Shown here in pieces: positions 16,952-25,255 of a stretch of 32,241 nucleotides of DNA (positions are counted from its first letter, which is position 1; each line of letters starts with the position of its first letter). The stretch lies in contig JAFGRJ010000086.1 of NCBI GenBank assembly GCA_016935235.1, positions 1 to 32,241 on the forward strand, written 5' to 3'. The position numbers were made by a program, and so were the translations under genes. The notes below the pieces were generated by a model, which was not told the DNA's origin, ran no database searches, and saw only the letters and a list, made by a program, of their open reading frames with translations. The DNA comes from Candidatus Cloacimonadota bacterium (GTDB lineage Bacteria; Cloacimonadota; Cloacimonadia; Cloacimonadales; TCS61).

Positions 16952-18538
16952 TTAGAAGAAGTCTTTTTTAGTAGCATCCAATAGTTGTTTCAGGGTTTCC
17001 TCGTTAGATGCGAGATATCTCAATTCGTTCCTGTTATCCGTGCGATTGCGTGCTTCTGTCAGGTATTCCATGGATTTGATGAAATGGTTGTGAGAAACGT
17101 CCTTGGTTTGATCTCTTCTCTCGACGAGTTCATCGGCTTCCTTACCGTAAGCGTTACGGGCGCGTTCTTCCAGGTCGAGGTATTCTTCGTATTTGCTGTA
17201 CCCACGTGACTGATATATTTCAGAAAGAATACGGTAAGGTTGGTAGAGAGCCGGATCCATATTTATGGCAGTATTGGCGTTGTCTTCTGCCCGTTGCAGA
17301 TTGTTGAGGGATTTGTAGCTGTTTGAGATCAATATGTATACTCTGGGATCGTCAGGTGCGATGTCTCTGAGTCTGAAAGAAGTATTGAGAGCATCCTGAT
17401 ATTTTTCGGTTGCATTGTAGGCATTAGCAAGGTTGACGTAGGCTCTGAAATTATCGGGTTGTTCTGCTATGATCTCTTTGTATTGAGCAATAGCACTTTC
17501 CAGTTGTCCTGTTTTCCTGTAACAGTAGGCTAATTTCTTTTGCAGATCGTCTTCTTCAGGTAGTGCTCTAGCGGCGAATTCAAAGTAGGGAATGGCATCG
17601 TTGTAATATTCCTGCCCGTAAAAAAGGTTACCCAGAGCTACGTGAGCATCTATGTAATCCGGATCATATTCCAGGGCTTTCTGGTATGATTCCTCCGCTT
17701 CTTCATAATATTCCAGGTCGATATAGATATCCCCGATCTTTAGCCAGATTTCCTTGTCTTCTTCATTCTCGGCGATCTGGCTGAGGGCATCGATGGCTTC
17801 ATCGTATTTTCCCTGTTTCAGGTATGTCTGACTGAGGTAATCAAGCACATCCTTATTGCCGGAATCAATTTCCAGGGCTTTCAGATAATAGGATTCAGAA
17901 GTTTCGTAATTCTTATTGATGTAATTGATCAAACCCATATAGAAATTTGCTTCCAGATTTTCCGGGTCAATTGCCAGAAGGTCAAGAAAGGATTCCTCCG
18001 CAGAAGCATAATTCTTACTGTTGAAATGCTGAACGGCAATACTCAGCAATTTATCGACTTCACCGCTGCTGAATTCTTCTATCTTGCTGAGCAGGTTTTC
18101 CTGGATCGCCTGTTTTCTCTGTTCGGTATCTTTCTTAACATTGAAGGTGATAGCCACTACATCATGAGACTTCATGCTGAATATCTTTGCCAGGACTTTA
18201 TAATCTGAACTGCTGAGCGAGGACACATTTCCCCAGATAACAACATCAGCTCCAAGTTCATTTCCCATCTGGGCAATTTCTTCCTTGCCCATGTAGGAGG
18301 GATTGGAATAGCCCGTTTTCTTGAACGCTTTTTCGCTATCTTTTATCTTGATCAGTTCCATACCTTCGTATTCTGTAAAAACATCGCTGAAATCTCTTTT
18401 CATCATGCTGTTAACAACGTAATCACTCTCTCTGTCACTTTTTTCAAATGCTATGATGGCAACTTTCAGGTTTTCCATTCCAGCCAGGGTGCAGAAAATG
18501 AAGATCAATGCCAATATCAAAAAGTATATCTTTTTCAT
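16952..18538 (-). CDS. Exported CsgG/LpoB-like protein with TPR repeats
   Basis: The 528-residue protein begins with a signal sequence (KKIYFLILALIFIFCTLAG). Residues about 22-160 resemble the CsgG/LpoB-type alpha-beta domain: VAIIAFEKSD, SMMKRDFSDVF, and the strand ELGADVVIWGNVS. Tandem TPR units follow at roughly 175-450, seen as repeated LEANFYMGLI, DAHVALGNLFY, AYVNLANAYN-like helices spaced by 34 residues. A C-terminal charged helical region ends the protein. TPR scaffolds mediate protein contacts; a periplasmic assembly or lipoprotein-partner role is an inference. The frame is open to 18583, but I start at 18538, where GGAGG lies 4 bases upstream and the signal peptide begins directly. 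It converges on radA. Confidence 0.8.
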   Translation of the reverse strand: MKKIYFLILALIFIFCTLAGMENLKVAIIAFEKSDRESDYVVNSMMKRDFSDVFTEYEGMELIKIKDSEKAFKKTGYSNPSYMGKEEIAQMGNELGADVVIWGNVSSLSSSDYKVLAKIFSMKSHDVVAITFNVKKDTEQRKQAIQENLLSKIEEFSSGEVDKLLSIAVQHFNSKNYASAEESFLDLLAIDPENLEANFYMGLINYINKNYETSESYYLKALEIDSGNKDVLDYLSQTYLKQGKYDEAIDALSQIAENEEDKEIWLKIGDIYIDLEYYEEAEESYQKALEYDPDYIDAHVALGNLFYGQEYYNDAIPYFEFAARALPEEDDLQKKLAYCYRKTGQLESAIAQYKEIIAEQPDNFRAYVNLANAYNATEKYQDALNTSFRLRDIAPDDPRVYILISNSYKSLNNLQRAEDNANTAINMDPALYQPYRILSEIYQSRGYSKYEEYLDLEERARNAYGKEADELVERRDQTKDVSHNHFIKSMEYLTEARNRTDNRNELRYLASNEETLKQLLDATKKDFF

Positions 18539-18580
18539 AAGGCCTCCAAAAGGATACTTTAATAATATTTCTTTTTTGAG

Positions 18581-18610
18581 CAAATTTTAAAAAAATATGG
18601 ATAAGGGCAA
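18581..18610 (-). promoter_or_regulatory. Candidate promoter of the CsgG-like/TPR gene
   Basis: On the minus strand TTG (18610-18608) is followed after exactly 23 bases by TTTG (18584-18581), within AAAATTTG. This fits the Bacteroidota -33/-7 arrangement and predicts a start near 18574, 36 bases before the ATG at 18538. Read as sigma-70, TTGCCC with AAATTT at 17 bases is weak. Confidence 0.35.
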
Positions 18611-18679
18611 GTTTTTTTTAATGAAGATTTTGCCGGGAGTGAAATGAAACAGGGAAGTTGATGAAATTTCCTCTGTATA

Positions 18680-19321
18680 TTAAAGCTGGGTTTGATGAAG
18701 AAGGTACATGCACAGGATTCCGCTGCGGAATTTTATTATGCATTTTTCTGCATTGCAGATGTTACTGATCCCACAAAAATTTTCCGGGTAATTCTGCGAG
18801 GAAAGGGCATAGACAAAACCCTGCAGGCTGAGGTCAAGAATAGGACCGAAGGAGAAGAAAGAGACTGTCTGATTTTTGGGGAGCCGTATATGGTGTATCC
18901 CCGGTCTCAAGAAACGGGTGATCCCCTTGTTGTCTACTATCTCAACGGGAATGGTATTCCTTGCACAAAAATTCATAAGGGAGATCATATTACCAAAGGT
19001 ATGATCGCTTCTGAGTCCGAAGGCAGCGAAAAACTGGATTCGGACAGGGGCGAGAGACAAAGCAAAAGCCAGTGCCTTATCAAGGTCGGTGGTATCTTGG
19101 TCAGTAGATCTGATAATTTTTGTTGAAACCTGGATTTCTGATACTGAATCAGCTGAATCCAGATCGCCCAGAAGGTAATCCGGCGAGACCTGCAGCTCCC
19201 TGCAGTTATGCAATCCACCGTCAACGGCGATAATCAGAGCTGATTTATCCCGCAAACGCTCAAAAATTCTGGCTTCTACCTGTTCACCATTCAACAGGAT
19301 AACTACTGATCTCTTTTTCAA
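18680..19321 (-). CDS. thiN: Thiamine pyrophosphokinase
   Basis: This cytoplasmic enzyme transfers pyrophosphate from ATP to thiamine, giving TPP. The 213 residues have the family motifs ALIIAVDGGLHNC, LLGDLDSAD (51-58), STDQDTTDLDKAL (72-84) and AAFGLRSDHTFGN (99-111), with a C-terminal beta-sandwich domain. The start appears to be TTG at 19321: the frame upstream reaches a stop without any ATG, and AGGA lies 10 bases before the TTG. A candidate promoter is just upstream. No thiamine synthesis gene lies beside it and I see no TPP riboswitch, so any link to the ABC transporter genes upstream is speculative. Confidence 0.9.
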   Translation of the reverse strand: MKKRSVVILLNGEQVEARIFERLRDKSALIIAVDGGLHNCRELQVSPDYLLGDLDSADSVSEIQVSTKIIRSTDQDTTDLDKALAFALSLAPVRIQFFAAFGLRSDHTFGNMISLMNFCARNTIPVEIVDNKGITRFLRPGIHHIRLPKNQTVSFFSFGPILDLSLQGFVYALSSQNYPENFCGISNICNAEKCIIKFRSGILCMYLLHQTQL

Positions 19322-19367
19322 TACTGGATGATCCTGTTCAAATTTATGTTACTCATTATTGATTTTC

Positions 19368-19396
19368 TTTAAAAAATAACAAGATACTAAAGTCAA
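19368..19396 (-). promoter_or_regulatory. Candidate sigma-70-type promoter of thiN
   Basis: TTGACT (19396-19391) and TTTAAA (19373-19368) are 17 bases apart on the minus strand, lying just after the stop of the TPR lipoprotein gene. The start would fall near 19361, 40 bases before the TTG start of thiN. The -10 matches 4 of 6 consensus positions. Confidence 0.4.
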
Positions 19397-19403
19397 GAAT
19401 AAG

Positions 19404-20438
19404 CTATTTATTTTCCAGTAAGCGGAGTCTGGCAAGATAGTTTTCGAACAGGGAAGGTCTATCCAACCTGGAGGGCCCGGTTGCATTGACAAGCAGATAG
19501 AGTGGATTCTTATTATCAGGTTCGAGTTGATGCCAGCGTTCTGCATAAGGCAGCAGTTTTTCCCAATTTTCCGCTGAGTTCAAAGCGTAGCACAGGGCAG
19601 AGAGAACGTTGATATTTTCCGGTTCCAGTTCATGAACCCTGATATAGTATTCACTGGCTGAAAGGAACTCTCCATTATTATATTGGAGGGATGCCAGTTC
19701 CAGAAGTGCTTCTGTGTCTTCGGGATAAACCTGTACGAGCTTTTCATAGGCATGCAAGGCTGAGTTGAGATTATCTGTCTCCTGATAAAGTATGGCAAGA
19801 TTGCTCAGGGCATCTCTATTATCCGGTTCCCGGGAGAGGATATCCTGGTAGATATTGATGGATTCCTGATAATTTTCAGTGGAATAGTAGAGGTAGGCAA
19901 GCTGCAGTTTAACAGAAATGGAATTAGGGTCAAGTTCGGAAGCTTTCTGAAAAGCATTCAGGGCTTCCTGGAGATCATCGGTTATGCGATAAAGAGTCCC
20001 CAGAGCTATGTATACCTGCACGCTGTCCGGGGATAAATCCTTTAACTCCTGGAAAGCGATCACAGCCTTATCATATTGCTCAGTATCGAGTAGATTTTTG
20101 GCATCCTGGAACAGGAAGAGCCAGCTGTTTTTCAGCAGTTGATTGACATCTTGCTGGTATTCTCGGTATTGAGCAGGATCAGACTTTATCTTGGTGTTAC
20201 AGATCCCGTAGTAATGATAAGCTTTTACATATTGCTTTTCTTCATAGTAGATACCGGCAATGTTCTTGTAAGCCTCCAGATTATCTGGATTCTGTTCAAC
20301 TTCCAGTTGAAATTGCTCCATGGCTTTATCGTACAGGTTCTGTTGAAGATACACATTTCCAGAACGCATATACTGACTTTTACAGTTAGATAGTACCAAA
20401 AGAATCATCAGGGAAAGCAGCATCAGGTTTTTTCTCAT
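19404..20438 (-). CDS. TPR-repeat lipoprotein
   Basis: The 344-residue protein has a lipoprotein signal: a hydrophobic stretch ending LSNC with Cys19 as the lipidated residue. The rest is almost entirely TPR repeats, seen as 34-residue units with NPDNLEAYKNIAGIYY, DSVQVYIALGTLYRI, DPNSISVKLQLAYLYY, EPDNRDALSNLAILYQ and EPENINVLSALCYAL. It resembles BamD- or NlpI-like adaptors in style, but I cannot assign it to a named family. The ATG at 20438 is preferred over a GTG at 20444, because GGAGG sits 5 bases before the ATG. It probably faces the periplasm from a membrane anchor. Confidence 0.85.
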   Translation of the reverse strand: MRKNLMLLSLMILLVLSNCKSQYMRSGNVYLQQNLYDKAMEQFQLEVEQNPDNLEAYKNIAGIYYEEKQYVKAYHYYGICNTKIKSDPAQYREYQQDVNQLLKNSWLFLFQDAKNLLDTEQYDKAVIAFQELKDLSPDSVQVYIALGTLYRITDDLQEALNAFQKASELDPNSISVKLQLAYLYYSTENYQESINIYQDILSREPDNRDALSNLAILYQETDNLNSALHAYEKLVQVYPEDTEALLELASLQYNNGEFLSASEYYIRVHELEPENINVLSALCYALNSAENWEKLLPYAERWHQLEPDNKNPLYLLVNATGPSRLDRPSLFENYLARLRLLENK

Positions 20439-20737
20439 TTTCACCTCCGGTTACACGACAATCAGCTTTACCGGAATTGAATAGTTCTTGCCGGTAATAA
20501 ACACCAGCCCCAACTATGAAAACGGAATGAGACATCCTTTTCTATTTATTAGGAGTGCCTATGTTGACCGCTGCATTTTTGGGTAGACAATTCCAAGTAT
20601 ATTCCACATAAAAACCAGATTATTGAAAAACATGATTCAAGTCAAGCCGGAAAGAGATATTGTATGACCTCAATGATTTTCAGAAAAGATGAGAGTCTTC
20701 CTGGGGAAAGATCAGGTATGCTTGTAGGCAATAAGGG
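20439..20737. other. Intergenic region between the TPR lipoprotein and the ABC permease
   Basis: This 299-base gap has no gene I can support. On the minus strand it holds a possible promoter for the TPR lipoprotein and an inverted repeat: TTACCGG (20468-20474) and CCGGTAA (20491-20497) with a 16-base loop, about 30 bases before the lipoprotein start. No terminator hairpin with a T run follows the permease stop. Confidence 0.6.
20617..20645 (-). promoter_or_regulatory. Possible promoter of the TPR lipoprotein gene
   Basis: TTGACT (20645-20640) and TAATCT (20622-20617) are 17 bases apart on the minus strand. The -35 is good and the -10 fair (starts TA, ends T). The implied leader is about 170 bases and contains the inverted repeat at 20468-20497. 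Confidence 0.3.
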
Positions 20738-21451
20738 TCAGAGGTATTTGGAACGGAAATACGTGATCAGTGAATTCAAGCCCCAATCGGCAAGAATGCC
20801 GCAGAGTCCCATGCAGAAGAGGTAAAAAAGCATCTCGGGGTATTTTAACAGGTAGCGCAGGTCGAGCAGGCGGAACCCCAGGCCATTATGAACACCCAAC
20901 ATTTCAGCAGCGATAATAGTGGACCAGGCCAGCCCCCAGATTATCCGGTAGAGGTGCACCAGATTGATTAGATTGAGGGGAAGCCTGATTTTTACAAGAA
21001 TCTGCCAGTGGGTCGCTCCGGAGACAATGGCTTCGTCTATATATTCCTGGGGTGTTTGAGCAAAGAATCCGGCTGTAGCCAGTATAACCGGAAAGAAAAG
21101 AGTTATCAGCATTATGAATGCAACCGGCAGCTCCCCCAGTCCAAACCAGATAATGGCAAAGGGGAGCCAGGCAAAGGGCGATATATTACGGACATAATTT
21201 ATCAGTGGAAGGCACAGAGCTTTTATTATCTTCCATTTGAAAAGGCAGTAACCGGCAATTATGCCAGACAGCCAGGCAACCAGGGAATAGACCATAACCC
21301 TGGTCAGTGAGTAATAAAGGTCATACAGAATTTCCCGGGGAATTCTTATACTGGCTAAATCATCCGCTTCTATGTCCAGTGATCTCAGCAGAAAAAGAAG
21401 GAGTATCAAGAGCGGAATCAATCCCAGCCATCTTCTGCTATCTGATTTCAT
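20738..21451 (-). CDS. ABC transporter permease, SsuC/TauC/ThiX type
   Basis: This 237-residue inner-membrane protein is a binding-protein-dependent permease. It has about six hydrophobic segments and the ATPase-contact loop (EAA motif) as EAIVSGATHWQILVKIRLP (140-158). The pattern around NYVRNISPFAWLPFAIIWFG matches permeases for nitrate, sulfonate, taurine or thiamine-precursor uptake. It starts inside the end of the substrate-binding protein gene (14-base overlap), with GAGG 6 bases before the ATG. No ATPase gene accompanies the pair, so the ATPase must be encoded elsewhere or shared. The substrate cannot be told from sequence alone. Confidence 0.88.
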   Translation of the reverse strand: MKSDSRRWLGLIPLLILLLFLLRSLDIEADDLASIRIPREILYDLYYSLTRVMVYSLVAWLSGIIAGYCLFKWKIIKALCLPLINYVRNISPFAWLPFAIIWFGLGELPVAFIMLITLFFPVILATAGFFAQTPQEYIDEAIVSGATHWQILVKIRLPLNLINLVHLYRIIWGLAWSTIIAAEMLGVHNGLGFRLLDLRYLLKYPEMLFYLFCMGLCGILADWGLNSLITYFRSKYL

Positions 21452-22337
21452 AGAAAACCTCTTCTGCTGCCACGGTCCTGTCCAGATATTTCCTTGACTG
21501 CATTATTTCAGCCATTTTCGTCTCGAAGAGAATATCCTCCGTACTCAGGGCAAGGTGATACACGGTTTTTTCTACAGATTTACGGGCAATATCAGGTTCC
21601 AGGCTGAATAGGATTTGCACTAATGCATAAACTGAATCCGGATTCCGTGCAATGAATTCACAACTTCTGGCAAGACCTGCCATTATCTTCTTTAGATCTT
21701 CTTTTCTACTGTAAATTACTTTCTCACTGGCAGCCAGATCACAGCAAGGATGCCGGGGGAAATCCCGAGCGATCCAGTGAAGTATGTTGAAGAAGGGATG
21801 AAGATGGAAGAGGCTGGGAACATAGAAACAGATAGCATCAACTTCTCCTGCTGATAAAGCACTGGCCATATCCAGGGGGGTCCGGAAATAAATGATCTCA
21901 GCTTGAAGTGAATATTTTTCACACACTGCTTCAGTAAATATATCCAGTGTGGAGGCTTTCAGAACGCCGATAGATTTATTATTGAGTTCCTGGAGGGATT
22001 GAATATCAGGCTGACAGATGAGGGCATCGCTTTCTCTTTCCAGACACGAAATTATTCTTATACTCCTGTCCTTAGCAGCGTCCAGCCAGATATAGGTAAA
22101 CGGCAGTATTGCCAGATCAACTTTATCATTTATCAGCGCTTCGTTGGTTTCCCAGCCGGAAAGGAATTCGTGAATCTCATAGTCAGCAGGGGAAAGATAT
22201 TCATACTGAAAGGCTATATCCAGGGGAAGGTGATTTAAGGATGGTTTTATGATACCGATTCTTAACCGGGTTTCATGTTTTTCACAACCGAAGGAACCCA
22301 GGAGCAGAATCATCAGGGGGAATAAAAAATACTTCAC
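21438..22337 (-). CDS. ABC transporter substrate-binding lipoprotein (NMT1/SsuA-like)
   Basis: A 299-residue protein with a signal ending LLLGSFGC, so Cys18 is the likely lipid anchor. The mature part follows the NMT1/SsuA type: IGIIKPSLNHLPLDIAFQYEYL, a middle with DLAILPFTYIWLDAA, then NNKSIGVLKASTLDIF and LSAGEVDAICFYVPS. A Cys-Cys pair (198-199, HPCCDLAAS) lies where relatives bind ligand. Relatives bind sulfonates, nitrate, bicarbonate or pyrimidine thiamine precursors, and I cannot choose. The start is GTG at 22337 with GGAGG 4 bases upstream. A terminator-like hairpin ends only about 15 bases before the GTG, an unusual placement. Confidence 0.85.
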   Translation of the reverse strand: MKYFLFPLMILLLGSFGCEKHETRLRIGIIKPSLNHLPLDIAFQYEYLSPADYEIHEFLSGWETNEALINDKVDLAILPFTYIWLDAAKDRSIRIISCLERESDALICQPDIQSLQELNNKSIGVLKASTLDIFTEAVCEKYSLQAEIIYFRTPLDMASALSAGEVDAICFYVPSLFHLHPFFNILHWIARDFPRHPCCDLAASEKVIYSRKEDLKKIMAGLARSCEFIARNPDSVYALVQILFSLEPDIARKSVEKTVYHLALSTEDILFETKMAEIMQSRKYLDRTVAAEEVFYEIR

Positions 22338-22352
22338 AGTGCCTCCATGAAT

Positions 22353-22384
22353 AAAAAAACCACCCTGCCATCAGTCAGGGTGGT
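22353..22384 (-). terminator. Intrinsic terminator after the aminotransferase gene
   Basis: On the minus strand, ACCACCCTG (22384-22376) pairs with CAGGGTGGT (22367-22359) around an 8-base loop, and seven T follow (22359-22353, the first being in the stem). It lies 38 bases after the aminotransferase stop. Because the GTG of the next gene is at 22337, the hairpin also sits in that gene's leader. Confidence 0.85.
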
Positions 22385-22422
22385 TAAAGAACCTATTTCT
22401 TAACTGAAATCTGGTTTTTTGT

Positions 22423-23667
22423 TTATGCTAGATTTTCGATAGTATTCTTGATAATTGCAATAGCTTTATTCAATTCATCCTCGCTGATAACAAGGGGAGG
22501 AGCGAAGCGGATGATATGCTCATGAGTTGGTTTAGCCAGCAGCCCATTATCTTTGAGCTTGAGACAGACATCCCAGGCTTTTATATCACCTGTTGGTTTG
22601 ATCACGATTGCGTTGAGCAGTCCTTTGCCTCGAACTTTTTCTATGAGAGGAGAATCGATTTTCTGCATGGCATCGCGAAATATCCAGCCCAGATGTTCAG
22701 CTTTCTCCGTCAGTCTCTCATCCCTGATAACTTCCAGGGCAGCTTGAGCTACAGCACAGGCCAGGGGAAATCCGCCAAAGGTGGACCCATGCTGCCCAGG
22801 CTTGATCACCAGCATGATCTCCCTGCTGCTGAGAACCGCTGAAACAGGCAACACTCCTCCTGAAATAGCCTTACCCAGCAGGAGTACATCCGGATGGACA
22901 CCTTCCCATTCGCAGGCAATCAATCTACCTGTTCTGGCTATACCTGTTTGAACTTCATCAGCTATGAACAGAACATTGTATTTCTTACAGAGATCATAGG
23001 ATCGTCTGATATATCCTTCCTGCGGCACATTTACTCCCGCTTCACCCTGGATGGGTTCAACAATGAAAGCTGCAATGGAATCTCCTTTTTCTGCCAGAAT
23101 ATTTTCCAGGGCAGGGACATCGTCATAGGGTATTTTTTCTATGCCGGGCAGAAAAGGACCGTAGTCGCCATAAGACTCCGGATCTGTGGATGCTGATACT
23201 GACGCCAGGGTGCGACCGTGAAAGTTCTGTTCACAGAAGACCAGGAGAGCCTCATTTTCAGGAATGCCTTTTTCCATGTAACCCCATTTCCTGGCCAGTT
23301 TCATGGCCGTTTCAACAGCTTCAACACCAGTGTTCATGGGAAGGACCATCTCGTAACCGAAAAAGTCAGTAATGAATTTTTCATATTCACCGAGCTTGTT
23401 ATTGAAGAAGGCACGTGAGGTCAATGTTAGTATCTGTGCCTGTTCGACGAGAGCTTGAATGATACGGGGATGGCAGTGTCCCTGGTTGACTGCTGAGTAG
23501 GCAGAGAGAAAATCGAAATATTCGTTACCTTCAGGATCCCATACTTTAGCTCCCTGTCCCCGGGCGATCACGACTGGTAGGGGATGATAATTATGGGCAC
23601 CATAGGTTTCTTCCAGGTGCATGGCTTTCTGGCTGCCTATATTACCATAGACCAATTTCTCAGTCAT
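22423..23667 (-). CDS. rocD: Class III aminotransferase, ornithine aminotransferase-like
   Basis: This PLP enzyme probably moves the delta-amino group of ornithine to 2-oxoglutarate, giving glutamate semialdehyde. The 414 residues contain the family opening [36 protein letters not shown], the PLP motif FIADEVQTG (Asp237) and [10 protein letters not shown] with Lys266 as the Schiff-base lysine. The [13 protein letters not shown] segment favours RocD over ArgD. Acetylornithine or other omega-aminotransferase activity cannot be excluded. The frame is open to 23721, but I start at the ATG at 23667, preceded by GGAGA at 4 bases. A terminator follows. It diverges from the glycosyltransferase gene. 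Confidence 0.88.
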   Translation of the reverse strand: MTEKLVYGNIGSQKAMHLEETYGAHNYHPLPVVIARGQGAKVWDPEGNEYFDFLSAYSAVNQGHCHPRIIQALVEQAQILTLTSRAFFNNKLGEYEKFITDFFGYEMVLPMNTGVEAVETAMKLARKWGYMEKGIPENEALLVFCEQNFHGRTLASVSASTDPESYGDYGPFLPGIEKIPYDDVPALENILAEKGDSIAAFIVEPIQGEAGVNVPQEGYIRRSYDLCKKYNVLFIADEVQTGIARTGRLIACEWEGVHPDVLLLGKAISGGVLPVSAVLSSREIMLVIKPGQHGSTFGGFPLACAVAQAALEVIRDERLTEKAEHLGWIFRDAMQKIDSPLIEKVRGKGLLNAIVIKPTGDIKAWDVCLKLKDNGLLAKPTHEHIIRFAPPLVISEDELNKAIAIIKNTIENLA

Positions 23668-23794
23668 AATGTCTCCTGCAATTTTTCTTTTCTCAATCTC
23701 AGAGTGATATTTTGATGTCAATGTATTTCTGATATTGATTTCTTGACATAAGTTTATGGTAAATTTCTTTTATTTTTCATGGAAATAAAGAGAG

Positions 23795-24490
23795 ATGCAA
23801 GCTGATTACGATAATACAGCAATCATTATACCAGTTTACAACTGCGATCCCTATCTGAGAAAACTGATTGAAGAGGTCTCTGTTTTTATCCCGATGAGAA
23901 GCATATTTATTATAAATGACGGTTCCACGGATAATTCGGAGAGAATTTGTCTGGAGACTGGCGCGAATCTAATAAGTTTTCCTGACAACCGTGGGAAAGG
24001 TGCGGCTCTAAGAGCTGGATTTGCTCAGGCTTTGGGGGAGGGTTTCATATTTGCCATAACCATTGATGGTGATAGACAGCATGAACCCAGCCTGGTACCG
24101 GATCTGATCACTACCCAGCAGAAAACCGGAGCCCAAATGGTGATAGGCAGAAGGCGATTTTCCCTGAATGATATGCCACTGCCACGGATATTAAGTAACG
24201 CCATAACAAGTTTCCTGGTATCTATGCTGGTGGGTTCCAGAATTTATGACTCCCAGTCTGGTTACCGCCTGTACGACCTGCGTGTTTATCGTCAGTTACA
24301 GCTGACTGCTGATAAGTATCAGTTCGAGACGGAGATCATCCTTAAATATGGTCGTAGACAGGGCAGGTTTGCTTTTGTACCTATGGCTACTATTTATAAT
24401 GGACAGATAAGTTATATATCCCACTTTCGTGACATCGGAAATTTTCTGCGGATTATCTGGAAAGAGATGAAAGAAAGGATGAATCAATGA
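23795..24490 (+). CDS. Family 2 glycosyltransferase (dolichyl-phosphate mannosyltransferase-like)
   Basis: A 231-residue GT-A glycosyltransferase. Visible motifs are AIIIPVYNCDPYL, the nucleotide-binding FIINDGSTDNSE (NDGSTD at 41-46), NRGKGAALRAGF, and the DxD metal site DGDRQHEP (91-98). It has no membrane segments at the C-terminus, unlike full polyprenyl-phosphate transferases. It likely transfers a sugar from a nucleotide donor to a lipid carrier or surface glycan on the cytoplasmic side; the donor and acceptor are unknown. It ends in an ATGA overlap with surE. A TTGACA at 23743-23748 could be the -35 of this unit, though no clear -10 follows. Ribosome-binding sequence is weak (AGAG). 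Confidence 0.85.
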   Translation: MQADYDNTAIIIPVYNCDPYLRKLIEEVSVFIPMRSIFIINDGSTDNSERICLETGANLISFPDNRGKGAALRAGFAQALGEGFIFAITIDGDRQHEPSLVPDLITTQQKTGAQMVIGRRRFSLNDMPLPRILSNAITSFLVSMLVGSRIYDSQSGYRLYDLRVYRQLQLTADKYQFETEIILKYGRRQGRFAFVPMATIYNGQISYISHFRDIGNFLRIIWKEMKERMNQ

Positions 24491-25254
24491 AGATAATGTT
24501 AACCAATGATGACGGGATCGATGCTCCCGGCATCAATATTCTGGCAGAAGAACTTGATAAGAGCGGTCACGAGATCATAATAATTGCACCGGATAAAGAA
24601 CAGAGTGCGAGCTCCCATTCCATTACCCTGCACGAACCGCTGCGCATCCATGAAAGGGGGCGTCATCGTTATGCTGTGACGGGTAGTCCGGCGGATTGTG
24701 CCATTCTAGCTTCCCGGGTTATCCTGAATGACAGTATCGATCTGGTGATATCGGGAATAAACGGTGGTCAGAACATGGGTGAGGATATCCTCTACTCGGG
24801 CACAGTGGCAGCAGCTCTGGAAGCTATGTCCATGGGTTTCCGGGCTATGGCTGTCTCCCTGGCATCTTATATTGATCAGAGATTTGAGACGGCAGCCTAC
24901 TACCTGAGCTGGATGCTGAAAATGGGTTTACACAGGTTGATCGGTGAAAGAGAAATTTTCAATATCAACGTACCCAATGTGGAGGTTCCTGAGATCAAGG
25001 GAATTAAGACTACCAGAACCGGTCACAGGCTTTACAAGGATTTCGTTACCGAGCAGCGTGATCCCCGCGGCAGGACCATATACTGGATTGGGGGTAAGAA
25101 ACCACTATGGGTGGATGAAGAAGGAACGGATTTCAAGGCGGTGTCAGAGAATTATATTTCTGTAACACCGATCTTTCCCACCTTTACTGTAGATACATCG
25201 GAAGCTAAAATAAAGCACTGGATCAATAGAAATATCCACGAGAGCAAGGCTTGA
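24487..25254 (+). CDS. surE: 5'/3'-nucleotidase SurE
   Basis: SurE is a metal-dependent phosphatase acting on nucleoside monophosphates and exopolyphosphate. The 255 residues begin MLTNDDGIDAPGI with the metal-binding Asp pair (NDDG at 7-10), then APDKEQSASSHSIT, VTGSPADCA, and the SGINGGQNMGEDILYSGT signature (89-106). Length is standard. It starts inside the glycosyltransferase stop (ATGA) with AAGGA upstream, and pcm begins two bases after its stop. The surE-pcm pair is also found in gammaproteobacteria. Confidence 0.97.
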   Translation: MKIMLTNDDGIDAPGINILAEELDKSGHEIIIIAPDKEQSASSHSITLHEPLRIHERGRHRYAVTGSPADCAILASRVILNDSIDLVISGINGGQNMGEDILYSGTVAAALEAMSMGFRAMAVSLASYIDQRFETAAYYLSWMLKMGLHRLIGEREIFNINVPNVEVPEIKGIKTTRTGHRLYKDFVTEQRDPRGRTIYWIGGKKPLWVDEEGTDFKAVSENYISVTPIFPTFTVDTSEAKIKHWINRNIHESKA

Positions 25255-25255
25255 T

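Noticed and set aside
18692-19126. A 144-codon plus-strand frame
   Set aside because: It is antisense to thiN, which has all thiamine pyrophosphokinase motifs.
20561-20611. A 16-codon plus-strand frame with AGGAG 5 bases before its ATG
   Set aside because: It is too short to judge, has no promoter or partner gene in its direction, and lies in a region that serves the minus strand. Conservation would be needed.
18539-23794. A TPP riboswitch near thiN or the ABC transporter genes
   Set aside because: I looked for the THI-box core (CTGAGA and ACCTGA segments) in the gaps before thiN, the lipoprotein, the transporter pair and the aminotransferase and found none.
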